A stretch of 64,000 nt of DNA, taken from NCBI RefSeq assembly GCF_007990225.1, contig NZ_BJWF01000002.1:62001-126000 (forward strand). The letters run 5' to 3'. The DNA comes from Enterococcus villorum (GTDB lineage Bacteria; Bacillota; Bacilli; Lactobacillales; Enterococcaceae). The position numbers were made by a program, and so were the translations under genes. Below the pieces are notes generated by a model. That model did not search any database. It saw nothing but the letters and a program-made list of their open reading frames with translations, and was not told the DNA's origin. The stretch's first letter is position 1. Each line of letters begins with the position of its first letter. This document shows, piece after piece, positions 46,326 to 59,324 of the stretch.

Positions 46326-48257
46326 ATGAATATTAAAGACTTAATGATCAAAGAGGCCATGATCATGGATCTACAAGCCACTGATAAAAAAGGGGCAATT
46401 GATGAAATGGTCCAAAAAATGTTTGATGCAGGCAGAATTTCTGAAATCGAAACCTATAAAAAAGGAATTTTAGCACGAGAAGCACAAACTTCTACTGGTT
46501 TAGGTGATGGAATTGCGATGCCGCATGCGAAAAATGAAGCGGTGAAAGAAGCAACTGTTTTATTTGCTAAAAGTAAAAAAGGCGTTGATTATGAAGCCTT
46601 AGATGGGCAACCAACTTATTTATTCTTTATGATTGCCGCTCCAGAAGGCGCAAATGATACGCATTTACAAGCCTTAGCTGCTTTGTCTCGATTATTGATT
46701 GACCCCAATTTCGTTGGAAAATTAAAAGAAGCAAACTCACCGGAAGCTGTACAAGAATTATTTCAAACGGCTGAAGACCAAAAAGCAGCTGAGGAAAAAG
46801 CAGAGCAAGAAATGCAAGCTGAAAAATCAACGACAAATCCAACAAGCAAATTTGTGATTGCGGTAACTGCATGCCCTACAGGAATAGCCCATACCTATAT
46901 GGCAGAAGATGCTTTGAAGAAAAAAGCGAAAGAAATGGGTGTTGAAATTAAAGTTGAAACAAACGGTTCAGAAGGAATCAAAAATCGTCTGACAGCAGAA
47001 GATATTGCCCGAGCAGACGGTGTGATTGTAGCAGCGGATAAAAAAGTTGCTATGGATCGATTTGATGGAAAAGAATTAGTTAATCGTCCTGTCAGTGATG
47101 GCATACGTAAACCAGAAGAGCTAATTAACCTTGCGTTAAGTGGAACTGCGCCAGTTTATCATGGTGGAGGAAAAGAAAGTGCCTCTGATGAAGGAAATGC
47201 AGATGGAACAATTGGTCAAAGAATCTACAAAGATTTGATGAATGGTGTTTCACATATGTTACCGTTTGTTATCGGTGGCGGGATTGCCATTGCTCTTTCC
47301 TTTATGGTCGATCAATTTATGGGAGTTCCCCAAGATCAACTAGCTAATTTAGGAAACTATAATCAATTAGCTAGCTGGTTTAATCAAATTGGTCAAGCGG
47401 CTTTTGGTTTTATGTTACCGGTTCTTGCAGGTTTCATTGCATCTAGTATTGGCGATCGTCCTGGATTGATCGTAGGGTTTGCAGCTGGTGCTTTAGCTAA
47501 TGCCGGGGGAGCAGGATTTTTAGGAGCACTAATTGGCGGTTTCTTAGCAGGTTATGTCATCGTATTTTTACGTAAACTATTTAAAAACTTACCAAAATCA
47601 TTGGATGGGATTAAAACGATTTTATTTTATCCGGTGTTTGGGTTATTAATTACAGGATTTTTAATGCTCTTAGTCAATGTTCCGATGAAAGCAATCAATG
47701 ATGCGCTGAATAGCTTCTTAACAAGTATGAGTGGCTCGAATGCGGCCTTACTTGGTGCTTTACTTGCAGGAATGATGGCTGCTGATTTAGGTGGACCAAT
47801 TAATAAAGCTGCTTATGTTTTTGGTACGGCTACTTTAGCGACAACCGTAGCAACCGGAGGAAGTGTTGTGATGGCATCTGTTATGGCCGGTGGAATGGTA
47901 CCTCCTTTAGCAATCTTTGTAGCTACTCGCTTATTTAAAAATAAATTTAGTAAAACGGATCAAGATGCAGGTTTAACAAATATTATCATGGGATTATCTT
48001 TTGTAACGGAAGGTTCTATCCCATTTGCCGCAGCTGACCCAATTCGTGCAATTCCAAGTTTTATTATTGGCTCAGCATTAACAGGTGGATTAGTTGGCGC
48101 ATTTGGTATTAAATTACTAGCTCCTCATGGTGGGATTTTTGTGGTCTTCTTATTAAGTCATCCAATCATGTATTTAGTATTTATTGCGATCGGTGCAGTC
48201 GTTTCAGGTGTGATCTATGGATTATTAAGAAAAGCACCAGAAGTGACCACAGCATAA
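46326..48257 (+). CDS. fruA: Fructose PTS transporter, IIABC
   Basis: A 643-aa fused fructose phosphotransferase permease. IIA domain (about 1-150) with phospho-His67 (GIAMPHAKN); IIB domain (about 175-275) with phospho-Cys183 (AVTACPTGIAHTYMA); IIC membrane domain (about 300-635) with eight or more helices. It imports fructose as fructose-1-phosphate, the FruK substrate. CAGGAGGG precedes ATG 46326. Operon fruR-fruK-fruA ends at the terminator at 48279. Confidence 0.97.
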   Translation: MNIKDLMIKEAMIMDLQATDKKGAIDEMVQKMFDAGRISEIETYKKGILAREAQTSTGLGDGIAMPHAKNEAVKEATVLFAKSKKGVDYEALDGQPTYLFFMIAAPEGANDTHLQALAALSRLLIDPNFVGKLKEANSPEAVQELFQTAEDQKAAEEKAEQEMQAEKSTTNPTSKFVIAVTACPTGIAHTYMAEDALKKKAKEMGVEIKVETNGSEGIKNRLTAEDIARADGVIVAADKKVAMDRFDGKELVNRPVSDGIRKPEELINLALSGTAPVYHGGGKESASDEGNADGTIGQRIYKDLMNGVSHMLPFVIGGGIAIALSFMVDQFMGVPQDQLANLGNYNQLASWFNQIGQAAFGFMLPVLAGFIASSIGDRPGLIVGFAAGALANAGGAGFLGALIGGFLAGYVIVFLRKLFKNLPKSLDGIKTILFYPVFGLLITGFLMLLVNVPMKAINDALNSFLTSMSGSNAALLGALLAGMMAADLGGPINKAAYVFGTATLATTVATGGSVVMASVMAGGMVPPLAIFVATRLFKNKFSKTDQDAGLTNIIMGLSFVTEGSIPFAAADPIRAIPSFIIGSALTGGLVGAFGIKLLAPHGGIFVVFLLSHPIMYLVFIAIGAVVSGVIYGLLRKAPEVTTA

Positions 48258-48278
48258 TCTTTATTAATAGTTATAAGG

Positions 48279-48330
48279 TAACCTTCTTATGAAAGTTTAG
48301 GAATGAACTTCATAAGGAGGTTATTTTGTT
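48279..48330 (+). terminator. Rho-independent terminator of the fru operon
   Basis: TAACCTTCTTATGAA pairs with TTCATAAGGAGGTTA (15 bp with a G-T pair), followed by TTTTG. Confidence 0.85.
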
Positions 48331-48632
48331 GAACAAATTATCATAGCGACAATTATTTTTTATTTGGGATATCATAGACAGATAATTTTTTTGAAAAACG
48401 TCTACTTTGAGGAAATTAAAAAATTGATGAAATCAGGAGTTAGATAAGAGTAAATTGGATGAATGGTTTATCTAGATGAAGACTTTGTTGGATCAAATAA
48501 ATAAAAATATGGAAAATGTAGAAACCGTTTTTTTCGTTTTTTAGTGAAATAGTCGATTATAAAATCAATCTGTTTAATTTTAATGGCTTTTACTACTCAG
48601 TTAGATGAATAGTAAAAGCCATTCCTTATTCT
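48331..48632. other. Gene-free stretch between fruA and clcA
   Basis: About 300 AT-rich nt with no supported gene. Its right end has a 14-bp perfect hairpin, AATGGCTTTTACTA (48582-48595) with TAGTAAAAGCCATT (48610-48623), placed where a terminator for the minus-strand ClC gene would be, although a T run is lacking. Confidence 0.6.
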
Positions 48633-50189
48633 TTAAAATGCTTGCTTGGTTGTCATGATCGAGGAACGTTCACGGATCGTTTTTCTAACGTCAGAAAGAT
48701 GTTGCTCATCGGTTAAAATAACTAGAATATCTCCAATATTCATAATCGTATCACCATGTGTCAAAATCTCTTTATTCCCACGGATGATGGAAACCAAAAG
48801 CATGTGTTTTGGCCAGTTAAAATCTCTGACCATTCGGCCGTCTAAAGAACTATCGGCTGTTATTGGAAACTCAAAAGTCGTTTTACCAATTAATATTGGC
48901 TGTTTTTGTTGTTGAATCAATCGTTCTAATAAGGATTCATAGATTGGATTGCCACCTAATAAATCGTTCACGATATAAGCAAACAGCGAAGCAACTCCTA
49001 ATGGCATTAAATGATTCAATGATCCTACCATTTCAGTCACTAAAATAATGGCTGTTAGAGGCGCTTTTCCTATAGCTGTGAAATAACCAGCCATGGCAAT
49101 TACAATAAAATCTTTTACGTATATTGGATTCATTCCAGTTAGGTGCACGAGCAACGTACCATAGAAACAACCAATTAAAGCACCTAATGTCAAGATCGGC
49201 AAAAATATTCCTCCAGGTAACGAAGCACCATACGAAACCATGGAAAAGAAAAAACGTAAAATGAAAAGACCAAAAATAATGGACAAAGGATAGAAAACAT
49301 GACCTGAAGTAATAATAATTTGATTTCCACCACCTAATGTTCCTGGCCAAAAATAACCAATCGGTAGAATCATTAAAAATGGGAGTATACCATGAAAGTG
49401 AGCAGGAATTGGTAATTTTTCATAAAATTTTGGTAAACTCAGCAGAACCTGTTGATAGATAAATCCTAACACGCCTAGAATAATGCCTAAAAGAATTAAA
49501 AATCCATAATATTTTAACGGCAAAGAAGGGATTTTCCCTAATGACAGAACAGGTTTTAATCCAAAAAAATAAAGCGAAACAAAATTAGCGGTAATGGCAG
49601 ACGTAAAGGAAGTCAACCAAACTAAAGGTGAAAAAGAATGATGAATCTCCTCTAAAACAAATAATAATCCAGCAATTGGCGCATTAAAGGCAGCTGCCAA
49701 ACCCGCACTAGCCCCACTGGAAATAAGAATTTTCTTTTCTGCGGAAGTGCTATTCAACAAATGACTCGTTCCTTCTCCAACCACTGCTCCTAATTGAATA
49801 GAAGGGCCTTCACGACCCAAAAAGAGGCCAGATCCAACAGACAGCACCCCGCCAACAAATTTTTTCCATAAAACAGAAAACCATGAGACAGTCAATTCTC
49901 CTTGTAATTGACCTTCAACTTGGGGAATACCGCTTCCTTTAATATCTGGGTCACTTTTTATCAGTAAGCCAACGAAGATCGCAATGATCACCGAAATTGC
50001 TAAAATAAGCCACAAAATCATTGGTTGTTTTTGGCTCGTTAGATAAAATTTTTGTGTGAAATCACCAAATTTTTCAATTGCCAAGCGGAAAATACTGACA
50101 ACAATCCCTGTTAGTAAACCAACTAGCACTCCCTTTAAAATGTAATACAATTGTGTTTTATCTACATGTTTAAACACTTTTTCATTCAT
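48633..50189 (-). CDS. clcA: ClC-type chloride/proton antiporter with TrkA-C domain
   Basis: A 518-aa ClC family protein with about ten or more membrane helices. Selectivity motifs are visible: GSGIP (85-89), GREGPS with gating Glu127, and PGGIFLPIL. The C-terminal 80 residues are a soluble RCK/TrkA-C domain (MLLVSIIRGNKEILTHGDT), a feature of many Firmicute ClC proteins. The gating glutamate favours an H+/Cl- antiporter, probably for acid resistance or ion balance; fluoride-type ClC proteins have different filter residues. Monocistronic on the minus strand, divergent from pcrA. The ATG has a GAGGGATTTG ribosome site. Confidence 0.92.
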   Translation of the reverse strand: MNEKVFKHVDKTQLYYILKGVLVGLLTGIVVSIFRLAIEKFGDFTQKFYLTSQKQPMILWLILAISVIIAIFVGLLIKSDPDIKGSGIPQVEGQLQGELTVSWFSVLWKKFVGGVLSVGSGLFLGREGPSIQLGAVVGEGTSHLLNSTSAEKKILISSGASAGLAAAFNAPIAGLLFVLEEIHHSFSPLVWLTSFTSAITANFVSLYFFGLKPVLSLGKIPSLPLKYYGFLILLGIILGVLGFIYQQVLLSLPKFYEKLPIPAHFHGILPFLMILPIGYFWPGTLGGGNQIIITSGHVFYPLSIIFGLFILRFFFSMVSYGASLPGGIFLPILTLGALIGCFYGTLLVHLTGMNPIYVKDFIVIAMAGYFTAIGKAPLTAIILVTEMVGSLNHLMPLGVASLFAYIVNDLLGGNPIYESLLERLIQQQKQPILIGKTTFEFPITADSSLDGRMVRDFNWPKHMLLVSIIRGNKEILTHGDTIMNIGDILVILTDEQHLSDVRKTIRERSSIMTTKQAF

Positions 50190-50260
50190 ATCAAATCCCT
50201 CGCTTCAATTTAATTTAGCGTGAATTGATCATTTTTACAAGAGGAAATGAAAAGAAAAAA

Positions 50261-50304
50261 ATTTTCATTTCAAATTCAATTCATTTCAAATGAATTTTCA
50301 TTTC
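50261..50304. repeat. Palindrome and direct repeats between clcA and pcrA
   Basis: ATTCATTT-C-AAATGAAT (50279-50295) is a perfect palindrome with 8-bp arms, flanked by direct copies of ATTTTCATTTC (50261-50271 and 50294-50304). It lies 72-115 nt before the clcA start and about 110 nt before pcrA, and could be an operator. Confidence 0.55.
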
Positions 50305-50370
50305 TTTCTTCTTATTCATCCATGCACACAAGTTATAGGTGAATATTTTCTTTAATGAAAGCTGGGGAAA

Positions 50371-50379
50371 TGCTATAAT
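50371..50379 (+). promoter_or_regulatory. Extended -10 promoter of pcrA-ligA
   Basis: TGCTATAAT at 50371-50379 is a perfect extended -10, 33 nt before the pcrA ATG; TTTAAT 17 nt upstream is a poor -35. Confidence 0.65.
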
Positions 50380-50411
50380 TAACAGGATTGATAAAAGAAA
50401 GGATGTTGTAA

Positions 50412-52649
50412 ATGTCATCCAGGTTGGAATTATTGAACGGAATGAATCCTCGCCAAAAAGAAGCGGTTCTTCATACGGAAGGACCACTATTATTGATGGC
50501 CGGTGCAGGAAGTGGGAAAACGAGAGTCTTGACCCATCGAATTGCTTATTTAATTGAAGAAAAAGATGTGAATCCATGGAACATCCTAGCGATTACTTTT
50601 ACCAATAAAGCAGCAAAAGAAATGAAAGAACGGGTCAACGCAATTTTGGAATATGGGGGAGAAGACGTTTGGGTCTCCACGTTCCACTCAATGTGTGTAC
50701 GCATATTAAGAAGAGATGTCGATTTTATTGGCTATAATCGTAATTTTACAATTATTGATTCTTCTGAACAATTGTCGCTCATGAAACGTATTTTAAAAGA
50801 ATTAAACATTGATCCTAAAAAATATGATCCCAGAAGCCTACTTGGTACGATTTCACAGGCAAAAAACAATTTACAAAACCCAGAAGAATTTGCCAAATTG
50901 CAAGGAAGTTACTATGAAGAAATCGCAGCAAAATGTTATGCAGCCTATCAAAAAGAATTACAGTATAACCAATGTATGGATTTTGATGATTTGATTATGA
51001 ACACAATTCGTTTATTTGAAGAACATCCAGATTCTTTGACCTATTATCAAAATAAATTCCATTATATTCATGTAGATGAGTATCAAGATACCAACCACGC
51101 ACAATATACGTTGGTCAATTTATTAGCGGAACGCTTTAAAAATTTATGCGTCGTGGGTGATGCGGACCAAAGTATTTATGGTTGGCGTGGAGCTGACATG
51201 CAAAACATTTTGGATTTTGAGAAAGACTATCCAGATGCTACAGTCATTTTATTAGAACAAAATTATCGTTCAACGAAAAATATTTTAAGTGCTGCAAACC
51301 AAGTGATTGAAAACAATAACAATCGTAAACCAAAGAATCTTTGGACAGAAAATCGTGAAGGAAATAAAATCACTTACTATCGCGCTGACAATGAACGCGA
51401 TGAAACGCGTTTTATCGTCGATCGCATGCAAGAAGAAATACGAGAACATCATCGTAATTATGGAGATTTTGCTATTTTGTATCGCACGAATGCGCAGTCT
51501 CGTGTGATGGAAGAAACTTTATTAAAAGCCAATATCCCTTACAAAATGGTGGGTGGTCATAAGTTCTATGATCGAAAAGAAATCAAGGATATTTTGGCGT
51601 ATTTAAATGTGATTGCTAATCCACAAGACTCAATCAGTTTTGAACGCATCGTCAATTCACCAAAACGCGGAATCGGACCTGGGTCAATTGAGAAACTAAG
51701 AAACTTTGCCAATATTCATCAATGGCCATTACTTGAAGCAGCACAAAACGTTGATTTAACAAATATTGGTGGAAAAGCTGGACAACAACTGGGGTCTTTT
51801 GGAGAAATGATCAATGAAGTCACTCAGATGGTTCCTTACATGACCGTGACAGAATTAACAAAAGAAGTGTTAGAACGCAGTGGTTATTTGGAAGACTTAA
51901 AAATTCAGAATACATTAGAGTCACAAGCAAGATTAGAAAACTTGGAAGAGTTTTTGACGGTTACCCAAGAATTTGATAAACAATTTGAAAAACAGATGGA
52001 AGAAAATATTGAGGAACCAGAAGAAAAATTAATCGTCTTTTTAAATGACTTAGCGCTAGTTTCTGATATTGACAATTTAGAAGAAGAAACAACACAAGTG
52101 ACTTTGATGACTTTACATGCAGCTAAAGGCCTTGAATTTCCGGTGGTCTTCTTGATTGGTTTAGAAGAAGGCGTTTTTCCTCTGTCCAGAGCTTTGATGG
52201 AAGAACAAGAGTTAGAAGAAGAAAGAAGACTCGCTTATGTAGGAATTACTAGAGCAGAAGAGTCCTTATATTTGACCAACGCATTTTCTCGTACACTCTA
52301 TGGACGCACTCAATACAATCGTCCTTCTCGTTTTGTAGAAGAAATCGATCAAGACTTATTAGAAATCCAAGGAATGCGTCCAACACCAAAACAAACGAGC
52401 CCATTTACAGCTAGAACGGCCAATCAAACCTATAAACAACCTGCAACAACTAGAGTCTCGACGAAAGCTGCAACAGGTGGTGAAAGTAACAATTGGAAAG
52501 CTGGCGATAAAGTCAATCATAAAAAATGGGGAACTGGTACTGTTGTTCGAGTAAATGGTGATGCCAAAGACTTGGAATTAGATGTTGCTTTTCCTAGTCA
52601 GGGAGTCAAGCGATTATTAGCTGCATTTGCGCCGATTGAAAAAGTGTAA
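50412..52649 (+). CDS. pcrA: ATP-dependent DNA helicase PcrA
   Basis: A superfamily 1A 3'-5' helicase (UvrD/PcrA) used in repair, plasmid rolling-circle replication and clearing RecA filaments. The 745-aa protein shows Walker A GAGSGKT (31-37), [10 protein letters not shown] (motif Ia), YQDTN (motif II), [13 protein letters not shown] (motif III), [14 protein letters not shown] and YVGITRAEE. The C-terminal 60 residues form the Tudor-like [13 protein letters not shown] domain that contacts RNA polymerase. AAAGGATG before ATG 50412. ligA follows after 20 nt, the standard pcrA-ligA order. Confidence 0.98.
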   Translation: MSSRLELLNGMNPRQKEAVLHTEGPLLLMAGAGSGKTRVLTHRIAYLIEEKDVNPWNILAITFTNKAAKEMKERVNAILEYGGEDVWVSTFHSMCVRILRRDVDFIGYNRNFTIIDSSEQLSLMKRILKELNIDPKKYDPRSLLGTISQAKNNLQNPEEFAKLQGSYYEEIAAKCYAAYQKELQYNQCMDFDDLIMNTIRLFEEHPDSLTYYQNKFHYIHVDEYQDTNHAQYTLVNLLAERFKNLCVVGDADQSIYGWRGADMQNILDFEKDYPDATVILLEQNYRSTKNILSAANQVIENNNNRKPKNLWTENREGNKITYYRADNERDETRFIVDRMQEEIREHHRNYGDFAILYRTNAQSRVMEETLLKANIPYKMVGGHKFYDRKEIKDILAYLNVIANPQDSISFERIVNSPKRGIGPGSIEKLRNFANIHQWPLLEAAQNVDLTNIGGKAGQQLGSFGEMINEVTQMVPYMTVTELTKEVLERSGYLEDLKIQNTLESQARLENLEEFLTVTQEFDKQFEKQMEENIEEPEEKLIVFLNDLALVSDIDNLEEETTQVTLMTLHAAKGLEFPVVFLIGLEEGVFPLSRALMEEQELEEERRLAYVGITRAEESLYLTNAFSRTLYGRTQYNRPSRFVEEIDQDLLEIQGMRPTPKQTSPFTARTANQTYKQPATTRVSTKAATGGESNNWKAGDKVNHKKWGTGTVVRVNGDAKDLELDVAFPSQGVKRLLAAFAPIEKV

Positions 52650-52666
52650 AATTAGTGGGGGGATAA

Positions 52667-54700
<2,034 letters not shown>

Positions 54701-54739
54701 CCAATCGTTGACTTTTTTCAGACAAATTTCAATAAACAA

Positions 54740-54768
54740 TTTCAGTTAGGAAACTCTTGTGTTAAAAT
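54740..54768 (+). promoter_or_regulatory. Possible promoter of gatCAB
   Basis: TGTTAAAAT (54760-54768) is an extended -10-like element with TTTCAG (54740-54745) 17 nt upstream of the hexamer. Imperfect. Confidence 0.45.
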
Positions 54769-54810
54769 AGAGAGCAAAGTTTTTAACTCGTTTAAGAAAG
54801 AAGGGGTAGT

Positions 54811-55116
54811 ATGGCGATCAGTGAAGAACAAGTAAAACACGTTGCCAAATTAGCAAAGCTTGCGTTTGCAGATGAAGACCTAGCAAGCTTTACTGATCAA
54901 TTAGGAAAAATTATTGATATGGTGGAAATGCTAGAAGAAGTAGATACTGAAGGTGTTCCATTTACATCAAATGTGGTTGAAACAGTGAATGTCATGCGAC
55001 AAGATCGAGCAAGTGCAGGTTGGAATCGCGATGAATTATTGAGAAATGTACCAGAAACAGAAGATGGCTTTATTAAAGTGCCAGCTATTATGGATAATGG
55101 GGAGGCTGGCGCATAA
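54811..55116 (+). CDS. gatC: Asp-tRNA(Asn)/Glu-tRNA(Gln) amidotransferase subunit C
   Basis: The small 101-aa subunit that tethers GatA and GatB in the amidotransferase making Gln-tRNA(Gln), and where needed Asn-tRNA(Asn), from the mischarged tRNA. Typical start [17 protein letters not shown] and helical N-half. GAAGGGG site before ATG 54811. Its TAA overlaps the gatA ATG by one base, so translation is coupled. Confidence 0.97.
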   Translation: MAISEEQVKHVAKLAKLAFADEDLASFTDQLGKIIDMVEMLEEVDTEGVPFTSNVVETVNVMRQDRASAGWNRDELLRNVPETEDGFIKVPAIMDNGEAGA

Positions 55117-56582
55117 TGACAAAATTATATGATCTTTCTCTAGAAGAACTACATGCGATGTTGGTATCCAAAGAGATTACTGTACAAGATTTAACAAGAG
55201 CCACTTTTGATCGTATCAGAGAAACGGAACCAGAAATTGAAGCATTCATTACATTGAATGAAGAAAAGGCATTAGCACAGGCAAAAGCTTTGGATGAAAA
55301 AGGTATTGACGAAAGCAATGTATTAGCTGGGATTCCGATTGGGATCAAAGACAATATTGTGACTAAAGACTTATTGACAACAGCTGCATCAAAAATTTTA
55401 TATAATTTCGATCCAATTTATGATGCAACTGTAATGGATAAAGTGTATCAAGCGGACATGATTCCGGTTGGTAAATTAAACATGGATGAATTTGCGATGG
55501 GCGGAAGTACAGAAACCTCGTACTTTAAGAAAACTAAGAATGCCTGGGATCATTCAAAAGTACCTGGTGGTTCTTCTGGTGGGTCTGCAGCAGCAGTTGC
55601 TGCCGGACAAATTCCAGTTTCTTTAGGTAGTGATACTGGAGGAAGTATCCGTCAACCAGCGTCATTTAATGGTATCGTAGGGATGAAACCTACGTACGGA
55701 CGGGTATCACGTTTTGGTTTAATTGCATTTGCCTCATCTCTTGACCAAATTGGACCAATGACTCGTACAGTAAAAGATAATGCATTAGCATTGACAGCGA
55801 TCAGCGGGTATGATGAAAAAGACGGAACTTCATCTGGTGTTTCTGTGCCTAATTTTGCAGAAGGTTTAACTGGCGAAATTAAGGGAATGAAAATTGCTTT
55901 GCCAAAAGAATACTTAGGAGAAGGAGTAGCTCCTGGTGTGAAAGAAACAATCTTAAAAGCAGCTGATACATTCCGTTCATTAGGCGCAACCGTAGAAGAA
56001 GTTAGTTTACCGCATTCAAAATATGGCGTGGCAGTGTACTATATCATTGCCTCATCAGAAGCAAGCTCAAACTTACAACGATTTGATGGTATCCGTTACG
56101 GCTACCGTTCTGAGAACGTGAAAAACTTAGAAGATGTCTACGTAAATTCACGTACGGAAGGATTTGGTGAAGAAGTCAAACGCCGGATTATGCTGGGAAC
56201 TTTCTCTTTGAGTGCCGGCTATTATGATGCTTATTTCAAAAAAGCGGGACAAGTAAGAACTTTGATCAAACGAGATTTTGAAAAAGTTTTTGCAGATTAT
56301 GACTTGATCATTGGTCCATCTTCTCCAACAGTTGCTTTTGGGATCGGTGAAAATATCAACGATCCAATCACCATGTATATGAGCGATATCTTAACGATTC
56401 CTGTTAACCTAGCTGGATTACCAGGCATGTCCGTTCCTGCTGGTTTATCAGAAAATATGCCAGTTGGTCTACAAATTATCGGGAATTACTTTGACGAAAA
56501 AACAATGTATCAAGCAGCTTATGCTTTTGAACAAGCAACAGAATTTAATAAACAAAAACCAGAAATTTTAGGAGGGAAATAA
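55116..56582 (+). CDS. gatA: Asp/Glu-tRNA amidotransferase subunit A
   Basis: The glutaminase subunit, an amidase-signature enzyme of 488 aa, which releases ammonia from glutamine and channels it to GatB. The amidase signature [11 protein letters not shown] and [10 protein letters not shown] carry the Ser-cisSer-Lys triad, and the lysine lies upstream in [16 protein letters not shown] inside the end of gatC serves as ribosome site. Second gene of gatCAB. Confidence 0.98.
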   Translation: MTKLYDLSLEELHAMLVSKEITVQDLTRATFDRIRETEPEIEAFITLNEEKALAQAKALDEKGIDESNVLAGIPIGIKDNIVTKDLLTTAASKILYNFDPIYDATVMDKVYQADMIPVGKLNMDEFAMGGSTETSYFKKTKNAWDHSKVPGGSSGGSAAAVAAGQIPVSLGSDTGGSIRQPASFNGIVGMKPTYGRVSRFGLIAFASSLDQIGPMTRTVKDNALALTAISGYDEKDGTSSGVSVPNFAEGLTGEIKGMKIALPKEYLGEGVAPGVKETILKAADTFRSLGATVEEVSLPHSKYGVAVYYIIASSEASSNLQRFDGIRYGYRSENVKNLEDVYVNSRTEGFGEEVKRRIMLGTFSLSAGYYDAYFKKAGQVRTLIKRDFEKVFADYDLIIGPSSPTVAFGIGENINDPITMYMSDILTIPVNLAGLPGMSVPAGLSENMPVGLQIIGNYFDEKTMYQAAYAFEQATEFNKQKPEILGGK

Positions 56583-56584
56583 GA

Positions 56585-58015
56585 ATGAATTTTGAAACAG
56601 TCATTGGGCTTGAAGTCCATGTGGAGCTAAAGACAAACTCAAAAATTTTCTCTCCAGCGCCTGCTCATTTTGGTGCTGAACCAAACAGCAACACAAATGT
56701 CATCGACTGGGGTTATCCTGGTGTTTTACCAGTAATGAATAAAGCAGCTTTAGAATTTGGGATGCGAGCAGCACTTGCTTTGAACTGCGAAATTTCTAAA
56801 GATACTCATTTTGACCGTAAAAATTACTTTTATCCAGACAATCCAAAAGCTTACCAAATTTCACAATTTGATCAACCCATTGGACATGATGGCTGGATTG
56901 AAATCGAAGTGGAAGGGCAGAAAAAGAAAATTCGTATTGAACGCGTTCATTTAGAAGAAGATGCTGGTAAAAACATGCACGGAATTGGTGGCTATTCTTA
57001 TGTGGATTTAAACCGTCAAGGAACACCACTAATTGAGATCGTTTCTGAAGCGGATATGCGTTCTCCAGAAGAAGCTTATGCTTACTTAGAAGCATTACGT
57101 TCAATCATTCAATTTACTGAAGTTAGTGATGTGAAGATGGAAGAAGGTTCAATGCGTTGTGATGCAAATATTTCTTTACGTCCTTATGGTCAAGAAGAAT
57201 TTGGAACCAAAGCAGAATTAAAAAATCTAAATTCACTTTCATTTGTAAAAAAAGGTCTAGCTTTTGAAGAAAAACGCCAAGCAAAAGTATTGCTTTCAGG
57301 CGGAGAAATTCAACAAGAAACACGACGTTTTGATGAAACGACAAATAAAACAACCTTGATGCGTGTCAAAGAAGGTTCTAGTGATTATCGTTATTTCCCA
57401 GAACCTGATATTCCAAAATTTGTGATCGATGATGAGTGGATTCAAAGAGTAAAAGCAAGCTTACCTGAAATGCCTGCTTCACGACGTCAACGTTATATCC
57501 AAGAATTAGGTTTGCCAGAGTACGATGCTATGGTGTTGACATTAACAAAAGAGATGTCTGATTTCTTCGAAGAAACATTAACCAATGGTGCTGATGCTAA
57601 ACAAGCATCAAATTGGTTAATGGGAGAAGTTTCTGCTTATTTAAACAGTGAAAAATTAGAGTTAGCTCAAACGAACTTAACACCTGAAAACCTAGCAGGT
57701 ATGATTCGATTGATCGCTGATGGAACTATTAGTTCTAAAATTGCGAAAAAAGTGTTCCGTGAATTAATTACTAACGGTGGGCATGCCCAAGAAGTCGTAG
57801 AAAAAAATGGTTGGGTACAGCTTTCTGATCCAAGCAAACTTTTACCAATAATCAATGAAATTTTAGACAACAACCAACAATCTGTTGATGATTTTAAAAA
57901 TGGTAAAGACCGTGCTGTTGGTTTCTTAGTAGGACAAATCATGAAGGCAACCAAAGGACAGGCAAATCCAGGAATTGTCAACAAATTGCTTCAAGATGAA
58001 TTAGCGAAACGCTAG
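56585..58015 (+). CDS. gatB: Asp/Glu-tRNA amidotransferase subunit B
   Basis: The tRNA-binding kinase/transamidase subunit, 476 aa. The GatB signature is in the N-terminal half ([40 protein letters not shown]) and the C-terminal YqeY-like helical domain binds the tRNA elbow. AGGAGGG lies 7-8 nt before ATG 56585. dagK follows after 9 nt. Confidence 0.98.
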   Translation: MNFETVIGLEVHVELKTNSKIFSPAPAHFGAEPNSNTNVIDWGYPGVLPVMNKAALEFGMRAALALNCEISKDTHFDRKNYFYPDNPKAYQISQFDQPIGHDGWIEIEVEGQKKKIRIERVHLEEDAGKNMHGIGGYSYVDLNRQGTPLIEIVSEADMRSPEEAYAYLEALRSIIQFTEVSDVKMEEGSMRCDANISLRPYGQEEFGTKAELKNLNSLSFVKKGLAFEEKRQAKVLLSGGEIQQETRRFDETTNKTTLMRVKEGSSDYRYFPEPDIPKFVIDDEWIQRVKASLPEMPASRRQRYIQELGLPEYDAMVLTLTKEMSDFFEETLTNGADAKQASNWLMGEVSAYLNSEKLELAQTNLTPENLAGMIRLIADGTISSKIAKKVFRELITNGGHAQEVVEKNGWVQLSDPSKLLPIINEILDNNQQSVDDFKNGKDRAVGFLVGQIMKATKGQANPGIVNKLLQDELAKR

Positions 58016-58024
58016 GAGTAAATC

Positions 58025-59068
58025 ATGAAAAAAGCTCGTGTTATTTATAATCCAACTTCTGGTAAAGAATTATTGAAAAAGAATCTAGCAGATATCCTCC
58101 AAGCTTTGGAGGATTCTGGCTATGAAGCAAGTGCATATGCTACTACACCAGAAAAAAATTCTGCCAGAAATGAAGCAAAACGCGTAGCAAAATTGGGCTT
58201 TGATTTAGTAGTGGCTGCTGGTGGTGATGGTACAATCAATGAGGTTGTCAACGGCATTGCTCCTCTTGAACAACGTCCAAAGATGGCGATTATTCCAGCT
58301 GGTACGACGAATGACTATGCACGTGCATTAAAAATTCCTCGAGACAATATTAAAGCCGCTGCTGAAGTCATTAAAAAAAATCAGACAGTAAAAATGGATA
58401 TCGGTCAGACCGATAATAGTTATTTTATTAATATTGCCGCTGGCGGTTATTTAACTGAGCTAACCTATGAAGTCCCTTCTGAGTTAAAAAGTATTTTTGG
58501 TTATTTAGCTTATTTAGCTAAAGGAGCAGAAATGTTACCGAGGGTCAAGCCCATAAAAATGCGCTTGAAGTATGATGAAGGAGAATATATTGGCAATGCC
58601 TCCATGTTTTTCCTAGGTCTGACTAATTCAGTCGGTGGTTTTGAAAAAATTGCGCCTGATGCGAAATTAGATGATGGAAAATTTTCATTGATCATTGTTA
58701 AAACAGCAAATATTTTTGAAATTTTGCATATTGCAGCATTGATGTTAAATGGTGGACGACACGTTGATGATTCTCGTGTCATCTATACCAAAACAAGTCA
58801 TTTATTTGTAGAAACAGAAGATGATATCAATCGTCCTGTCATGATCAATTTAGATGGCGAATATGGTGGTAATGCACCAATGAATTTCCAAAACTTGCAT
58901 CAACATATCGAATTTTTTGCCAATACGGATCAAATACCTGATGAAGCGATAACTGCTTCAGAAGAAGAAGAACTAGAAGAAGTAAGCAAAGAATTTGTGA
59001 AGGAAGTTGAACGTTTGACCGATGAAGACATCGATGGTGATGGCAAAATTGCAGATAAAGAAAAATGA
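58025..59068 (+). CDS. dagK: Diacylglycerol kinase (DgkB type)
   Basis: A soluble lipid kinase that returns diacylglycerol, released by lipoteichoic acid synthesis, to phosphatidate. The 347-aa protein carries the DAGK catalytic motif AAGGDGTINEVVNGI, PAGTTNDYARAL and LDGEYGG. The last 50 residues are an acidic extension (EEEELEEVS...DIDGDGKIADKEK), longer than in Bacillus DgkB; the final DIDGDGKIADKE resembles half an EF-hand loop. It shares the gat operon, as in many Firmicutes. GGAG lies before the ATG. Confidence 0.93.
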   Translation: MKKARVIYNPTSGKELLKKNLADILQALEDSGYEASAYATTPEKNSARNEAKRVAKLGFDLVVAAGGDGTINEVVNGIAPLEQRPKMAIIPAGTTNDYARALKIPRDNIKAAAEVIKKNQTVKMDIGQTDNSYFINIAAGGYLTELTYEVPSELKSIFGYLAYLAKGAEMLPRVKPIKMRLKYDEGEYIGNASMFFLGLTNSVGGFEKIAPDAKLDDGKFSLIIVKTANIFEILHIAALMLNGGRHVDDSRVIYTKTSHLFVETEDDINRPVMINLDGEYGGNAPMNFQNLHQHIEFFANTDQIPDEAITASEEEELEEVSKEFVKEVERLTDEDIDGDGKIADKEK

Positions 59069-59070
59069 GG

Positions 59071-59102
59071 AAAGGGTGGGACAAATGATCGTTCCACCCT
59101 TT
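59071..59102 (+). terminator. Hairpin terminator after dagK
   Basis: AAAGGGTGGGAC pairs with GTTCCACCCTTT (one mismatch). The T tract is poor, so termination may be partial. Confidence 0.6.
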
Positions 59103-59324
59103 CGTATGATAAAAAGTAAAAGTTCTGATTAACTAGGAGTCAGGTAATCTTGTGTTACTTATGAACAAAAGATGCAAAGAAAAAATCTGTGACAGTCGAA
59201 AAAGAAGAAAAAGTATTTTAGTTTATTAAGATTAAAGGTAGTGGATATTTCGGAGCTACCACTTTGGTAGTAATTAAAACTCAGAAAACCAGAAAAAAGA
59301 GTCTTTTTTTCTTTCGTTACCCTT
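59103..59324. other. Gene-free stretch before repeat copy 3
   Basis: Noncoding and AT-rich. A small perfect hairpin CTACC-ACTTT-GGTAG lies at about 59255-59269. No gene is supported. Confidence 0.4.
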
